From Minisyncoccota bacterium (lineage in GTDB: Bacteria; Patescibacteriota; Minisyncoccia; Phycocordibacterales; Zambryskibacteraceae): a stretch of 40,535 nt of DNA. The stretch is from contig JANWHY010000010.1 in NCBI GenBank assembly GCA_025450175.1, positions 1-40,535 of the forward strand. The letters run 5' to 3'. The notes below the pieces were generated by a model that saw nothing but the letters and a program-made list of their open reading frames with translations, had not been told where the DNA came from and did no database searches. The position numbers and the translations under genes are program-made. This document shows positions 8,619-17,001 of the stretch, piece by piece. Positions within the stretch are counted from its first letter, which is position 1. The number at the start of each line of letters is the position of its first letter.

Positions 8619-10379
8619 ATGTACAAAAATCTGCGCGACCTCTCTTCAAAGCGCTTCTCTCTTCCTAAAGAGCAGGAGGTGAGGAAGACCATCCGCTCCT
8701 TTACCATAGCAGAGCGAGCGGTCTTCTCCTTCTTCGCTCTTTTCTTCGTCGTTTCTGGACTTATCCTACTCCTCAAGGTTAATGGTGAGTTCCTGGTCGA
8801 GGTGCCTACCACTGGCGGCAAGCTCGTGGAAGGTGTGGTAGGTAACCCGCGTTTCATTAACCCTGTCCTTGCTATATCCGAGGCTGACAAGAACTTGGTC
8901 TCACTTGTTTACTCAGGCCTGGTGCGCCTCACTCCTCAAGGTGAGCTGGTGAACGACCTTGCAGCCAATATCACCATATCCGACAACCGCCAGAACTACA
9001 CCGTAGCCCTACACCCAGAAGCACGTTTCCACGACGGTAATCCCATCACTGCAGACGACATCATCTTCACTGTACAGAAGATCATAGACCCTGCTATCAA
9101 GAGTCCGCGACGAGGCAACTGGGAGGGGGTGACCATCGAGAAGGTCGATGACCTCACCGTAATCTTCACTCTTAAACAGCCTTACACGCCCTTTCTATAC
9201 AACTTAACTATCGGTATCCTCCCCAAGCATATTTGGAAGAACGTAACCAACGACGAGTTCTCCTTCAGTCAGTTCAACACCTATCCTATCGGCTCCGGCC
9301 CTTACGCTGTAAAAGACGTTACCAGAAACTCTGGTGGCATCCCCAACTTCTACCAACTTGAGCCCTTCAGTGCTGTCCTCGGCCAAGCACCTTTTATCAA
9401 GACACTCGAATTTAAATTCTACTCAAGTGAGGAGGCACTTCTTGAGGCTTTCGATAACCACGAGATCGAGAGTTTGAGCGGACTGTCTCCAGAGAATCTC
9501 GCCGAGCTTAACCTCAAGGATTCGAGCATCCTCTCTGCGCCTCTTCCACGAGTCTTCGCCGTCTTCTTGAACCAGTCCAAGTCTCGCGCTCTTCTCCAAC
9601 CAGAAGTCCGACGTGCGCTCGATCTTGCCGCTCCTAAGGAAGAGATCATCAAGGAGGTGCTTCTGGGTCAAGGTAGTGCTATTGAGGGTCCATTACCGGC
9701 GGGCTCTTATGCGGGTAATAGTATCGCTGACCTCGCTACCACTACAGAAGGCAATATCCTAGAGGCACAAGCTATCCTTGCTAAGGCCGGCTGGAAACCA
9801 AATGTAGATACAGGCGTTCTTGAAAAAAAGTCAGGCTCTGCTACAATAACTTTGTCGTTTTCAATCTCTACTGGTGATGCAAATGAACTCAAGGAAGTAG
9901 CTAACCGCTTAGCTCTCTCTTGGCAGAAGTTGGGTGCAGCGATCGAGGTCTTGTCCTTCGAGACAGGAGACCTCAATCAGACCGTCATCAGACCGAGAAA
10001 CTTCGACGCTCTCTTGTTTGGCGAGGTGGTAGGTAGAGACGCCGATCTATACCCCTTCTGGCACTCTTCGCAAAGGGCTGATCCAGGGTTGAACATTGCT
10101 CTCTACGCCAACAGTAAGGCTGACAAGCTCCTAGAAGATGCAAGGAGCGCAACTACCAGAGAGAAGGCCCGCGAGATCTACCTTGCCTTCTCCGAAGAGT
10201 TAAAGAGGGATAGGCCAGCCGTCTTCCTATACACCCCAAGCTTCCTCTATGTGGCCCCGAAGCAGGTACATGCTATCGATCTCGGTCAGTTGGCAGTCTC
10301 TCAAGACAGATTCTTGGGCATAAGAGAGTGGTATATCGAGACAGATCATGTTTGGAAAATATTTGCAGAAAAACAATAG
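8619..10379 (+). CDS. Peptide ABC transporter substrate-binding protein (SBP family 5), 586 aa
   Basis: This is a family 5 extracellular solute-binding protein (oligopeptide/dipeptide type). A basic cytoplasmic head of about 32 residues precedes one membrane span (FSFFALFFVVSGLILLL), so it is anchored rather than released. Family motifs include FINPVLAISEADKNLVSLVYSGL, the DG-ITADDIIFT segment, and YPIGSGPYAVK. No permease or ATPase genes are adjacent, so the partners must be elsewhere or the protein acts alone. The ATG at 8619 is 10 nt after secG; an in-frame TTG at 8598 would overlap secG. Confidence 0.92.
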   Translation: MYKNLRDLSSKRFSLPKEQEVRKTIRSFTIAERAVFSFFALFFVVSGLILLLKVNGEFLVEVPTTGGKLVEGVVGNPRFINPVLAISEADKNLVSLVYSGLVRLTPQGELVNDLAANITISDNRQNYTVALHPEARFHDGNPITADDIIFTVQKIIDPAIKSPRRGNWEGVTIEKVDDLTVIFTLKQPYTPFLYNLTIGILPKHIWKNVTNDEFSFSQFNTYPIGSGPYAVKDVTRNSGGIPNFYQLEPFSAVLGQAPFIKTLEFKFYSSEEALLEAFDNHEIESLSGLSPENLAELNLKDSSILSAPLPRVFAVFLNQSKSRALLQPEVRRALDLAAPKEEIIKEVLLGQGSAIEGPLPAGSYAGNSIADLATTTEGNILEAQAILAKAGWKPNVDTGVLEKKSGSATITLSFSISTGDANELKEVANRLALSWQKLGAAIEVLSFETGDLNQTVIRPRNFDALLFGEVVGRDADLYPFWHSSQRADPGLNIALYANSKADKLLEDARSATTREKAREIYLAFSEELKRDRPAVFLYTPSFLYVAPKQVHAIDLGQLAVSQDRFLGIREWYIETDHVWKIFAEKQ

Positions 10380-10393
10380 ACTATAAAAACAAC

Positions 10394-10399
10394 TAATAA
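10394..10399 (+). promoter_or_regulatory. Possible -10 box for RNase J
   Basis: TAATAA(T) ends 5-6 nt before the ATG at 10406. This is the same geometry as other leaderless candidates here, but with weaker consensus. Confidence 0.35.
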
Positions 10400-10405
10400 T
10401 CCTTA

Positions 10406-12178
10406 ATGAACAATACTTTTTCTAGAGGCCTGAGAGGTAAGACCCATCGTCGCCGTGGCAACACTCCTATAGCGGCCAAGAAGCCTGCCGACATTGTCCC
10501 TCCTATCGGAGACGCTATTCGCATCATCCCCCTTGGTGGTGTAGAAGAGATCGGCAAGAACATGACTGTCATAGAGTATGGTAACGACATACTTGTAGTA
10601 GATGCGGGTATCCAGTTTACCGATGATGACACTCCAGGTGTTGATTACATACTGCCTAATATTAAATATCTTGAAGAGAGGAAGGATCGCATACGCGGTA
10701 TCGTGATCACTCACGGCCACTTGGACCACATTGGTGGCATCCCCTACCTCATCACTCGCCTGGGTAACCCCCCTATTTATACCCGTGAGTTCGGTGCTCT
10801 CCTCATCCAGAAGCGACAAGCAGAGTTCCCTCACCTAGCACCACTTGATATTCGCATCATCGATGCGACAGATAAGTCCTTACCTATTGGCGAGCATCTC
10901 AAGATCCGCTTCTTCGGCCTCACTCACTCGATCCCAGACTCAACCGGTATTATCATCGAGACTCCTTATGGAGATATAGTAAACACCGGAGACGTGCGTA
11001 TCGAGAACGAAGGTGGTGTCCCCGTCGAGCGAGAGATTGAGCAGTACAAGATGTTTAAAGATAGGAAGGTGCTCCTCTTCACCATGGACTCAACCGGTAT
11101 CGATAAACCCGGCTTCTCCCCTTCTGAGGCATCTATTCTTAAAAACATCGACAAGATCGTGGCCGAAGCACCAGGCAGAGTGATCATCGCCACCTTCGCC
11201 TCTCAAGTGGAGAGAATTATCGAATTTTTAAACACTGCTCGCCGCTATGGTAGGAAGGTTCTTATCGAGGGTCGCAGTATGAAGACCAATGTCGACATCA
11301 TCAAGCACCTTAACCTCGTCGACACCTCTCACATCGTGCCTATTGAAGAGATAGAGAAGTATCCGCCCAACAAGATCATGATGATCGCCACAGGTGCGCA
11401 AGGAGAGGAGTTTGCCGCTCTTATGAGGATGTCCAACAAGACTCACAAGCTCGTGCGTCTCCAGGCTTCAGACACTGTGATCCTCTCCTCTTCTGTTATC
11501 CCAGGCAATGATCGCGCTGTAGAGAAGCTCAAGGATAACCTCTTCCGCCATGATGCACGCATCATCACTTACCTAGACTCCGATGTACACACTTCCGGTC
11601 ATGGCAAGCGTGGTGAGCTTGAGTGGGTACACCGCCAGATCCCTTACAAATACTTCATGCCAGTACATGGCAGTCACTTCCGTCTCAAGATGCATGCTGA
11701 GCTTGCAAGAAGTCTAGGATGCCCACCTGAGAACATCATCGTTCCCGAGAATGGCTCTATCATCGAGATTCAAGACAAGGGCGAGAAGCTCGTAAGACTC
11801 CCAGAGAAAGCACCTTCAGATGACATGGTAGTGGAGGGTCTCTCTATCGGTGATATCTCAGAGGTGGTGATCCGCGACAGGAAGATGTTGGCAGAAGATG
11901 GCATCTTCGTAGTCATCGCCCTTGTCCATGCTCGTACAGGCAGACTTAAGAAGTCGCCCGACATCATTGCTCGCGGATTCGTGTATCTGCGCGAATCACA
12001 AGACCTTCTCTCCGAAGCTCGCCTAGTAATCAAGCGCTCTATAGAGTCGACTACTGTAGGAGCTAACCCCATCAACTTCGACCACACCAAGAATATCGTG
12101 ACCGAAGATGTGTCCCGCTTCCTCTTCCAACGCACCGCGAAGAAGCCAATTGTGATACCTGTAATATTAGGGGTCTAA
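10406..12178 (+). CDS. rnj: Ribonuclease J, 590 aa
   Basis: This is a beta-lactamase-fold/beta-CASP RNase with 5'-3' exo- and endonuclease activity. The zinc motif HGHLDH is at residues 103-108. Further metal ligands are in LTHSIPDS and NTGDVR, and the beta-CASP segment and its motifs follow (ATFASQVERI, VIPGNDRAV, HTSGHGKRGE, MPVHGSHF). The C-terminal domain is present, so the length is typical. About 30 basic residues precede the core (GLRGKTHRRRGN). It is the last gene of the plus-strand run starting at secG. Confidence 0.97.
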   Translation: MNNTFSRGLRGKTHRRRGNTPIAAKKPADIVPPIGDAIRIIPLGGVEEIGKNMTVIEYGNDILVVDAGIQFTDDDTPGVDYILPNIKYLEERKDRIRGIVITHGHLDHIGGIPYLITRLGNPPIYTREFGALLIQKRQAEFPHLAPLDIRIIDATDKSLPIGEHLKIRFFGLTHSIPDSTGIIIETPYGDIVNTGDVRIENEGGVPVEREIEQYKMFKDRKVLLFTMDSTGIDKPGFSPSEASILKNIDKIVAEAPGRVIIATFASQVERIIEFLNTARRYGRKVLIEGRSMKTNVDIIKHLNLVDTSHIVPIEEIEKYPPNKIMMIATGAQGEEFAALMRMSNKTHKLVRLQASDTVILSSSVIPGNDRAVEKLKDNLFRHDARIITYLDSDVHTSGHGKRGELEWVHRQIPYKYFMPVHGSHFRLKMHAELARSLGCPPENIIVPENGSIIEIQDKGEKLVRLPEKAPSDDMVVEGLSIGDISEVVIRDRKMLAEDGIFVVIALVHARTGRLKKSPDIIARGFVYLRESQDLLSEARLVIKRSIESTTVGANPINFDHTKNIVTEDVSRFLFQRTAKKPIVIPVILGV

Positions 12179-12182
12179 GATA

Positions 12183-12512
12183 CTAATACAATAGTGCGCC
12201 GATAAAGACTGCTCCATTGGAGAAGAACCATAGAGTGTAGGCCGTTACAATCGGCTTCTCCTTATGCGCAAGACCGTAGATAATCCATGGGATATCGAAG
12301 GCGGTGAATGCAAGCCACGAGATTGGCGATAGGCCAGTGGCGTTGTGGGTGCTGTATATGAGATAAATTTGCGGGATCATCATCGCTGGAGCGACGACAC
12401 CTACACCCAAGATGATGTTGTCGAGAAGTCGAAGAGCCCATGAAGGTGCGGGGAAGGAGAAATAAGCCTTGCCTGACAGTCTCTTCCTTTTATGTAAGTG
12501 GTAAAGAGTCAC
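12183..12512 (-). CDS. PQ-loop/SemiSWEET-like membrane protein, 109 aa
   Basis: SemiSWEETs are three-helix half-transporters for sugars that work as dimers. The protein has three hydrophobic spans, with the PQ motif in the first (VVAPAMMIPQIYLIY) followed by NATGLSPISWLAF and WIIYGLAHKEKPIV. This is the usual order of the family. A head of about 20 basic residues precedes the first span. The start is GTG at 12512, overlapping the upstream stop codon by 4 bases (GTGA), which implies translational coupling with the transglutaminase-like gene. The substrate is unknown. Confidence 0.8.
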   Translation of the reverse strand: MTLYHLHKRKRLSGKAYFSFPAPSWALRLLDNIILGVGVVAPAMMIPQIYLIYSTHNATGLSPISWLAFTAFDIPWIIYGLAHKEKPIVTAYTLWFFSNGAVFIGALLY

Positions 12513-13135
12513 TCTCTATATTCTACAATCTTTCCGGATTTTATTTCAATTTTATCTGCGAGTCTGAGTCGCTTTGCAGCCTTCTCTCCAATGATTTGTG
12601 TGTGCGGTGAGCGATCGAGCTTAAGAGCGAGGTCTACCAAATTACTCTTGGTCGTAAGCCAGCTCGTACCTTCTCTAGATAAGTCGAAGGGCCTGGAGAA
12701 ACTCCTTAGAGTCTTCTTACCATTGAACAAGAAGTACTCGTGGAAGTAGCTCATGGCAAGTTCGCGCACGCTCGCATAGACCGGTTCCCGATAGCGGAGT
12801 ACGGCATGGTTAGTCTTAGATATAGCGCCCCACTTCTTCCCATTCCTAAACAAGGCCACAACGTGATCTGAGTCTCCCCGAGAAGCTTTGAGGTCAAGTA
12901 GGAAGGGTTTGTGGCCATGCACCCAGAGTGCACTCGCGGCGAGGAGTGCCCCCTCGAAGCAGTGGGCCTTGTTCTTCTTAAGAACAACTCTCGGCGAGTA
13001 GTGTGTGTCGCCGAAGTTGAATGGAATCTTATTGAGGTAATCTTGAATCTTGGTGGGAGTGTTTAGCCGCTTCAATTTCTGCCACTCTATATCACTAAAC
13101 CCGGACTTCTTTCTTATCAACAGTTGTCGAGCCAT
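12509..13135 (-). CDS. Transglutaminase-like superfamily protein, 208 aa
   Basis: The central part reads as a Cys-His-Asn/Asp papain-like fold. Cys is in KAHCFEGALLAASAL, His in DSDHVVALFR and a possible third residue in AISKTNHAVLRYR. This matches the bacterial transglutaminase-like superfamily, whose members are proteases, peptidases or amidases; no function can be chosen. There is no signal peptide, so it is cytoplasmic. The ATG at 13135 has TAAGAT 7 nt upstream. The stop codon is shared with the GTG of the SemiSWEET-like gene, so the two form a tight pair. Confidence 0.65.
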   Translation of the reverse strand: MARQLLIRKKSGFSDIEWQKLKRLNTPTKIQDYLNKIPFNFGDTHYSPRVVLKKNKAHCFEGALLAASALWVHGHKPFLLDLKASRGDSDHVVALFRNGKKWGAISKTNHAVLRYREPVYASVRELAMSYFHEYFLFNGKKTLRSFSRPFDLSREGTSWLTTKSNLVDLALKLDRSPHTQIIGEKAAKRLRLADKIEIKSGKIVEYRE

Positions 13136-13183
13136 GGACCCTATCTTACAATAGTATTCTAGAACCCGATCCCAAGGAGGAAC

Positions 13184-13378
13184 ATGGACGACTTCACGAA
13201 TCCTGGTAAATGGCCGTCAGAACTCAGACGAGCTTTAGACCAAATTCCGTCACTCGATGTCGCGACAAAGGAGCGCGAAGCAGCTGAAGAAACTAAGAGG
13301 ACCCGTAAACCCAAGACCCCAAGACCAGCCAGCGTGCAGGCCTCGTGGTACGAGGAGCCAGGGTACTCCAAACGTTAA
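13184..13378 (+). CDS. Small charged hypothetical protein, 64 aa
   Basis: The protein is hydrophilic, rich in Lys, Arg, Glu and Pro (KEREAAEETKRTRKPKTPRP). It has no membrane segment and no family I recognise. The start is supported by AAGGAGG 3-4 nt before the ATG, and the gene ends in a perfect hairpin terminator 11 bases after the stop codon. These flanking signals are the main reason to call it real. Confidence 0.65.
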   Translation: MDDFTNPGKWPSELRRALDQIPSLDVATKEREAAEETKRTRKPKTPRPASVQASWYEEPGYSKR

Positions 13379-13389
13379 ATTCCTCCCCC

Positions 13390-13421
13390 AAAGCGCCCCC
13401 GAGATACTCGAGGGGCGCTTT
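13390..13421. terminator. Bidirectional terminator hairpin
   Basis: AAAGCGCCCC (13390-13399) pairs perfectly with GGGGCGCTTT (13412-13421). It lies between two convergent genes and can serve both. Confidence 0.85.
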
Positions 13422-13426
13422 ACCAT

Positions 13427-13654
13427 CTAATTTAGAACCAGTGCACCCATACTCTCAAACCCGTATCTGTTTCTATCAAACAGATGGTCGGTAATATCGG
13501 TGAGGCTATCATACTGACGACGCGGCAAGTTTTGTAACGCGATGAGAATATCTTGGCTTGCTCCACTATTCTTCGCATGATCTATGAGGATAAGTTTGGT
13601 AGATGGATAATCGAGACCCTTAAGATAAGATTGCACATTCATTGCACTCGCCAT
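13427..13654 (-). CDS. DUF2795 family protein, 75 aa
   Basis: It matches the small helical DUF2795 family: VQSYLKGLDYPSTKLILIDHAK, GASQDILIALQNLPRRQYDSLTDI. The function of the family is unknown. The core is about 55 residues, and the tail (LFDRNRYGFESMGALVLN) is specific to this copy. A second DUF2795 protein is at 24575-24811, with the same YPxxK and LPxRxYDSxTD motifs. There is no ribosome binding site; the AT-rich TATATA lies a few bases before the ATG. Confidence 0.85.
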   Translation of the reverse strand: MASAMNVQSYLKGLDYPSTKLILIDHAKNSGASQDILIALQNLPRRQYDSLTDITDHLFDRNRYGFESMGALVLN

Positions 13655-13770
13655 TGTTTTATATAATTTATTAATAAATACTACCCGAGACTGTGATAGA
13701 ACATCATAAACACTGATCGATGAAGCGAAAATGAAATTGGGCGAATATGCTAAAATGTTTACGCAACAGC

Positions 13771-14193
13771 ATGAAAAAACTTATTGTTATCCTGATAATT
13801 CTTGCTCTACTAGGCGCAGGTTTCTACTTATTTAAACATGCCCCATCCTTTTCTGCCCCTCCACCCTCCAGTAATACACCTACCAAGAGTGTCGTATCTA
13901 TCAGACTCGGGAGTAGCGCTGACCTATCGGGCATCAAGATGACTCCTCGAGTGGTCGTGGAAGACAGTCGCTGCCCTACAGACGTGCAATGTATCCAAGC
14001 TGGCACTGTGCGAGTGAGCGTAGACTTTTCCAGCTCTAACATGGCTACCACTACACAAATCTTTAAACTTAATGAACCCACTACCCTTCTTGGTCTAAAC
14101 ATCACTCTGACTGAAGTCTACCCAGCCAAACTCTCCACAGTCCCTCTAACTGCCAAAGATTACCTTCTCTTTTTCAACGTTGAAAAGTTGTAG
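13771..14193 (+). CDS. Exported hypothetical protein with DSRCP motif, 140 aa
   Basis: An N-terminal membrane span (KKLIVILIILALLGAGFYLF) is followed by a Pro/Ser-rich linker and a beta-rich domain of about 90 residues. The motif EDSRCPTDVQCIQAGTVRV, with two Cys probably disulfide-bonded, is a recurring feature of small secreted bacterial proteins of unknown function. The ATG at 13771 is preferred, because the 8 upstream in-frame residues contain no hydrophobic core. TAAAAT lies 14 bases upstream. Its position next to an AlkB gene gives no functional hint. Confidence 0.75.
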   Translation: MKKLIVILIILALLGAGFYLFKHAPSFSAPPPSSNTPTKSVVSIRLGSSADLSGIKMTPRVVVEDSRCPTDVQCIQAGTVRVSVDFSSSNMATTTQIFKLNEPTTLLGLNITLTEVYPAKLSTVPLTAKDYLLFFNVEKL

Positions 14194-14238
14194 TTGACAA
14201 GATTCCTTGACACGAGGGTCTATCTGTAAAATGCGGGA

Positions 14239-14793
14239 ATGTCCCAGCAAAGACTCTTTGAAGTGCCTGAGGAGGCGCTTAAGTGGCCACCAGGCTTCAG
14301 ATATAAGGCCGATTTCATCACGCTCGAGGAGGAGGAAGAGTTTCTTAGGGAGTTCAAGAGGACGACTTTCAAGAACTTTATGTGGGAAGGTTATGAGTCT
14401 AAGAGGCGTATAGGAAGTTTTAACCGTAAGAGTGGCTACCCCGAGTTCTTCAAACCTATTGTGAAGAGAGTTGCAGCCTTTGCTGGTATATTGCCAAGCC
14501 AGATTGATTACGCTCTCATAAGTGAGTACTCTCCTGGCACTCAGATCGGTTGGCACCGGGATAAGGGTGGTTATGCGAAGGTTATAGGTATATCTCTTGG
14601 ATCTATAGCTACCTTCCGGCTGCGCAAACTGAGTAATATTAAAAATAAGAATAAGTGGCCCCGCTTCAATATAACTGCTGAACCCCGCTCGCTCTACATC
14701 ATGAGTGGCGAAACGATGTTTAGTTGGCAACACTCTATCCCTCCCATCCCCGACTTGCGTTGGTCCCTGACGATGAGGACGGTGGAGAAATAG
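14239..14793 (+). CDS. AlkB-like 2-oxoglutarate/Fe(II) dioxygenase, 184 aa
   Basis: AlkB enzymes oxidatively remove alkyl groups from DNA or RNA bases. The iron-binding triad is visible as His106 and Asp108 (GWHRDKGGY) and His165 (WQHSIPP). The 2-oxoglutarate-binding Arg positions are in LRWSLTMR. The N-terminal nucleotide-recognition lid is short. The length is near that of the ALKBH2 or plant-type bacterial homologs. The ATG at 14239 has TAAAAT 6 nt upstream; a TTGACA lies 14 nt before that, a short spacer. Substrate preference cannot be decided. Confidence 0.9.
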   Translation: MSQQRLFEVPEEALKWPPGFRYKADFITLEEEEEFLREFKRTTFKNFMWEGYESKRRIGSFNRKSGYPEFFKPIVKRVAAFAGILPSQIDYALISEYSPGTQIGWHRDKGGYAKVIGISLGSIATFRLRKLSNIKNKNKWPRFNITAEPRSLYIMSGETMFSWQHSIPPIPDLRWSLTMRTVEK

Positions 14794-14794
14794 A

Positions 14795-14828
14795 AAATCC
14801 GCCCGGTGCTGAAGCAGTGGGCGGATTT
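14795..14828. terminator. Bidirectional terminator hairpin
   Basis: AAATCCGCCC (14795-14804) pairs perfectly with GGGCGGATTT (14819-14828) between the convergent AlkB and YkgJ-like genes. Confidence 0.88.
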
Positions 14829-15289
14829 CAATACTGAATTATGTAGGTTTCTCGGTCATTAATACGACCGAAGCTTCCAAACCCGGAGAAGAACATCTTC
14901 TGCGGGATATACAGGGTATTGCTTCCAATCACAGGAAGGAGACAGACCGGTTGCACAAGTTGCATCCGACGCTTCAATACTCTATTGGCGTATGGATTCT
15001 GCAGAGCTCCTTCTGTCACCTCATGAATCATGGTGACTTCTCCGAAACCTGGGATATCAAGGTAGTCGACAACGACCTTAACCTTATCAGGGCGCTCATC
15101 ATCGGCTCCCCCACCCATAAGCCACTGACAAGCGAAGTCTCTACATCCCTGAGGACGAGTCTCATAAATCTTGCAACCCTTAGATATTTCACAATGTGGA
15201 CACCACACTCGAGCTGGATTATTGATCTCAAGAATTGGATGTGTCTTGCAGCAGGCTGTACAGCCGCCGCATAGGCGCTTCTCGGCCAT
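14828..15289 (-). CDS. YkgJ-like cysteine-cluster protein, 153 aa
   Basis: The N-terminal cluster CGGCTACC followed by CPHC, GCKIYETRPQGCRDFAC is the zinc/iron-chelating cysteine cluster of the YkgJ (UPF0153) family. The function of the family is not firmly known; metal binding follows from the eight or so Cys in the first 60 residues. The C-terminal half has no recognised domain. The start is supported by GGAGG about 5 nt upstream of the ATG at 15289, and the gene ends in a bidirectional terminator. Confidence 0.85.
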   Translation of the reverse strand: MAEKRLCGGCTACCKTHPILEINNPARVWCPHCEISKGCKIYETRPQGCRDFACQWLMGGGADDERPDKVKVVVDYLDIPGFGEVTMIHEVTEGALQNPYANRVLKRRMQLVQPVCLLPVIGSNTLYIPQKMFFSGFGSFGRINDRETYIIQY

Positions 15290-15332
15290 AAAGCCCTCCG
15301 CAAAACATCTTAGATGTTAAATATTTAAATGC

Positions 15333-15360
15333 AAATGGTGGGCCTTAAGACCCACCATTT
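15333..15360. terminator. Bidirectional terminator hairpin
   Basis: AAATGGTGGG (15333-15342) pairs perfectly with CCCACCATTT (15351-15360). It lies 7 bases after the stop codon of the DUF1653-like gene. Confidence 0.85.
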
Positions 15361-15367
15361 CTGATAA

Positions 15368-15718
15368 CTAGTACATTTCTTCCCGGATCTTCTCGAGCTT
15401 GGCGATCACAACAGGATCAATAATCTTCGTGAACCTGGGTATCCTCTCCCCTCCCGGCTCCACGGTACTCATGGCCATCTCAAGTGGACGAGTATCGAAG
15501 CATGGGACACCAAGCTCTTGCGAGGCTTTGTATACAGAGGCATCGTAGAGCGGCCGGTAGAGGAGGAAGTGCCTCTCCTCCTCTCGAGCATGCTTCTCAG
15601 TGTGGAAGCCTACGCCCAGGATCTCGTAGGCATAATTGTTGACCTCACCATTCGGATCATGCTTATAGTGATAATAGAAGCCCGGCTCAGGTACTTTCTT
15701 CGGCATTGGTAAGCTCAT
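15368..15718 (-). CDS. DUF1653-like protein, 116 aa
   Basis: The order of motifs matches the DUF1653 family: YYHYKHDPNGEVNNYAYEILGVGFHTE, then FLLYRPLYDAS, then DTRPLEMAMSTV, and finally IPRFTKI. The family is of unknown function and usually about 70 residues, so about 40 residues are extra, mostly at the C terminus (DPVVIAKLEKIREEMY). It is cytoplasmic. The start at 15718 has AAAGGA 5 nt upstream; a second ATG 4 codons in is possible. Confidence 0.75.
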   Translation of the reverse strand: MSLPMPKKVPEPGFYYHYKHDPNGEVNNYAYEILGVGFHTEKHAREEERHFLLYRPLYDASVYKASQELGVPCFDTRPLEMAMSTVEPGGERIPRFTKIIDPVVIAKLEKIREEMY

Positions 15719-15774
15719 ATGTGTCCTTTCTCACGCAAGATTAACTAAACAGATTATTAAAATCAATCTAAGAC

Positions 15775-16053
15775 CTAGATCGCGGCGCCGTCGAGATGCA
15801 TGTCGGCCTTATAGCGGTCGATGACTTCTGGATGCTCGCCATTCTTACACTCTTCTACGAACTTTGCCGAAGCTTCTCCACTTGGGAAGGTCATGTAGGC
15901 AAGGGCACCTTCGCAGACTGTGTTAACGTCGATCTTAGCTTGATCTCCCGAGTTTGTATCCCCCATCTCTTTGGTCGTAGAGTCTTTAAAGAATAAGAAG
16001 TATCCTCCAACTAGTACGGCCAACACTAATATTGTTATTACTACTGTTTTCAT
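15775..16053 (-). CDS. Small single-span exported hypothetical protein, 92 aa
   Basis: One N-terminal span (TVVITILVLAVLVGGYFLFF) is followed by about 70 soluble residues with two Cys (NTVCEGALAYMTF and VEECKNGEHPEVIDRY). I recognise no family. The ATG at 16053 is chosen because TATAAT ends 7 nt upstream; an extension of 10 codons would run through that promoter. The architecture resembles the other small exported proteins of this window (13771-14193, 24972-25238). Confidence 0.7.
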   Translation of the reverse strand: MKTVVITILVLAVLVGGYFLFFKDSTTKEMGDTNSGDQAKIDVNTVCEGALAYMTFPSGEASAKFVEECKNGEHPEVIDRYKADMHLDGAAI

Positions 16054-16060
16054 AACACTT

Positions 16061-16066
16061 ATTATA
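16061..16066 (-). promoter_or_regulatory. -10 box, predicted leaderless (15775-16053 gene)
   Basis: TATAAT on the minus strand, 7 nt before the ATG at 16053. Confidence 0.7.
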
Positions 16067-16088
16067 ACAAATTCATCTATCAAATAGA

Positions 16089-16118
16089 AAACCCGCCATC
16101 GAACGCGACGGCGGGTTT
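16089..16118 (-). terminator. Intrinsic terminator of the 16141-16509 gene
   Basis: AAACCCGCC (16089-16097) pairs with GGCGGGTTT (16110-16118). On the minus strand it is followed by TCTATTTG. A partial third copy of GGCGGGTT lies at 16132-16139. Confidence 0.8.
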
Positions 16119-16140
16119 CGTCGCCCTCTATGGCGGGTTG

Positions 16141-16509
16141 TTAATAGCTTGGTACGAACTTCTCGGTCTGATGCTCTCTCCGTTCCAAATTCTGACTCCG
16201 GATATGCTCACAGATTTTCCGTGGCATCTCGACCACCTCAGTGGTCAGAATTTGGGTTGGCGTGAGCATCTCTCGTAACATGAGGAGCTTTTTCCAACAA
16301 CTTACAGTATGTCGATCAGTCTTGCTTAATCGATCATATATCTCTGTGAGGGTAATCGCCTCATGCCCGGGCCGCTCGATTTCTTGAGAGCGAGGGTTGG
16401 TAGAAAGCCTCGTTTTAAGAAGCTCTCTCACATCCCTCACCTGGTGGTGACTGAAGAGTTGCGCGATCCTTTCGATCATCAAAGGACTGCCAGGTTCCTT
16501 CTTGACCAT
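16141..16509 (-). CDS. Hypothetical cytoplasmic protein, 122 aa
   Basis: I do not recognise this family. It is a basic, mostly helical protein with no signal peptide or membrane span. The segment AITLTEIYDRLSKTDRHTVSCWKKLLMLREML could be a helix-turn-helix-like region, but this is weak. AGGAGG 6 nt before the ATG at 16509 fixes the start, and a hairpin terminator follows the stop codon. It is one of the Shine-Dalgarno-led stand-alone genes. Confidence 0.65.
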   Translation of the reverse strand: MVKKEPGSPLMIERIAQLFSHHQVRDVRELLKTRLSTNPRSQEIERPGHEAITLTEIYDRLSKTDRHTVSCWKKLLMLREMLTPTQILTTEVVEMPRKICEHIRSQNLERREHQTEKFVPSY

Positions 16510-16581
16510 GTTCGACCTCCTACTATCTATATTACACCTATTTTACAAAATGTCAAGTACGTGTTCTATCCAAACATCTTT

Positions 16582-16986
16582 TTACTTCTTCGATTTCTTG
16601 CCCTTACACTTTTCGCATTTGCAACCGAAGGGACCTATATAGTCATTGAAATATTCATCCCCATAATCATAAGCGAGCTCCTCCCCCACCTTTATCTTCC
16701 GGAGAGAATAAATGTACACATGACCTCTTGGTCCATCTGCTTCGCAGTTGGGTTTGCACGAGTGGTTGATAAACCTTGCGGTGTTACGCTTGATGTTGCC
16801 ATCGATCATCTTCTTCCTCCCGGTCCAGAAGAGGTACCTACCTTCCGCAGTCTTTTGTTTCGCTACTGGGACAGCCTTTCCCACATACTCGATAATCCTT
16901 TTTTTCTTCGGGATCACCTCCTCGGCAAAGACGCCTTTCCCCGCAAGACCCATACCCACCCGCAGTTTAAATTTAGACTTCGTCAC
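16582..16986 (-). CDS. SET domain protein (putative lysine methyltransferase), 134 aa
   Basis: SET enzymes methylate protein lysines with S-adenosylmethionine. The core signatures are present: GKGVFAEEVIPKKKRIIEYVG (SET-N), ARFINHSCKPNCEA (the pseudoknot NHS motif), and GEELAYDYGDEYF. A post-SET-like Cys set follows (FGCKCEKCKG), which can bind zinc with the Cys of NHSC. The tail is Lys-rich. SET proteins are common in eukaryotes and scattered in bacteria. The start is GTG at 16986 with no ribosome binding site, 15 bases behind the small membrane protein upstream, so they are likely co-transcribed. Confidence 0.92.
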   Translation of the reverse strand: MTKSKFKLRVGMGLAGKGVFAEEVIPKKKRIIEYVGKAVPVAKQKTAEGRYLFWTGRKKMIDGNIKRNTARFINHSCKPNCEADGPRGHVYIYSLRKIKVGEELAYDYGDEYFNDYIGPFGCKCEKCKGKKSKK

Positions 16987-17001
16987 TCTGATGCTAGAAC
17001 C

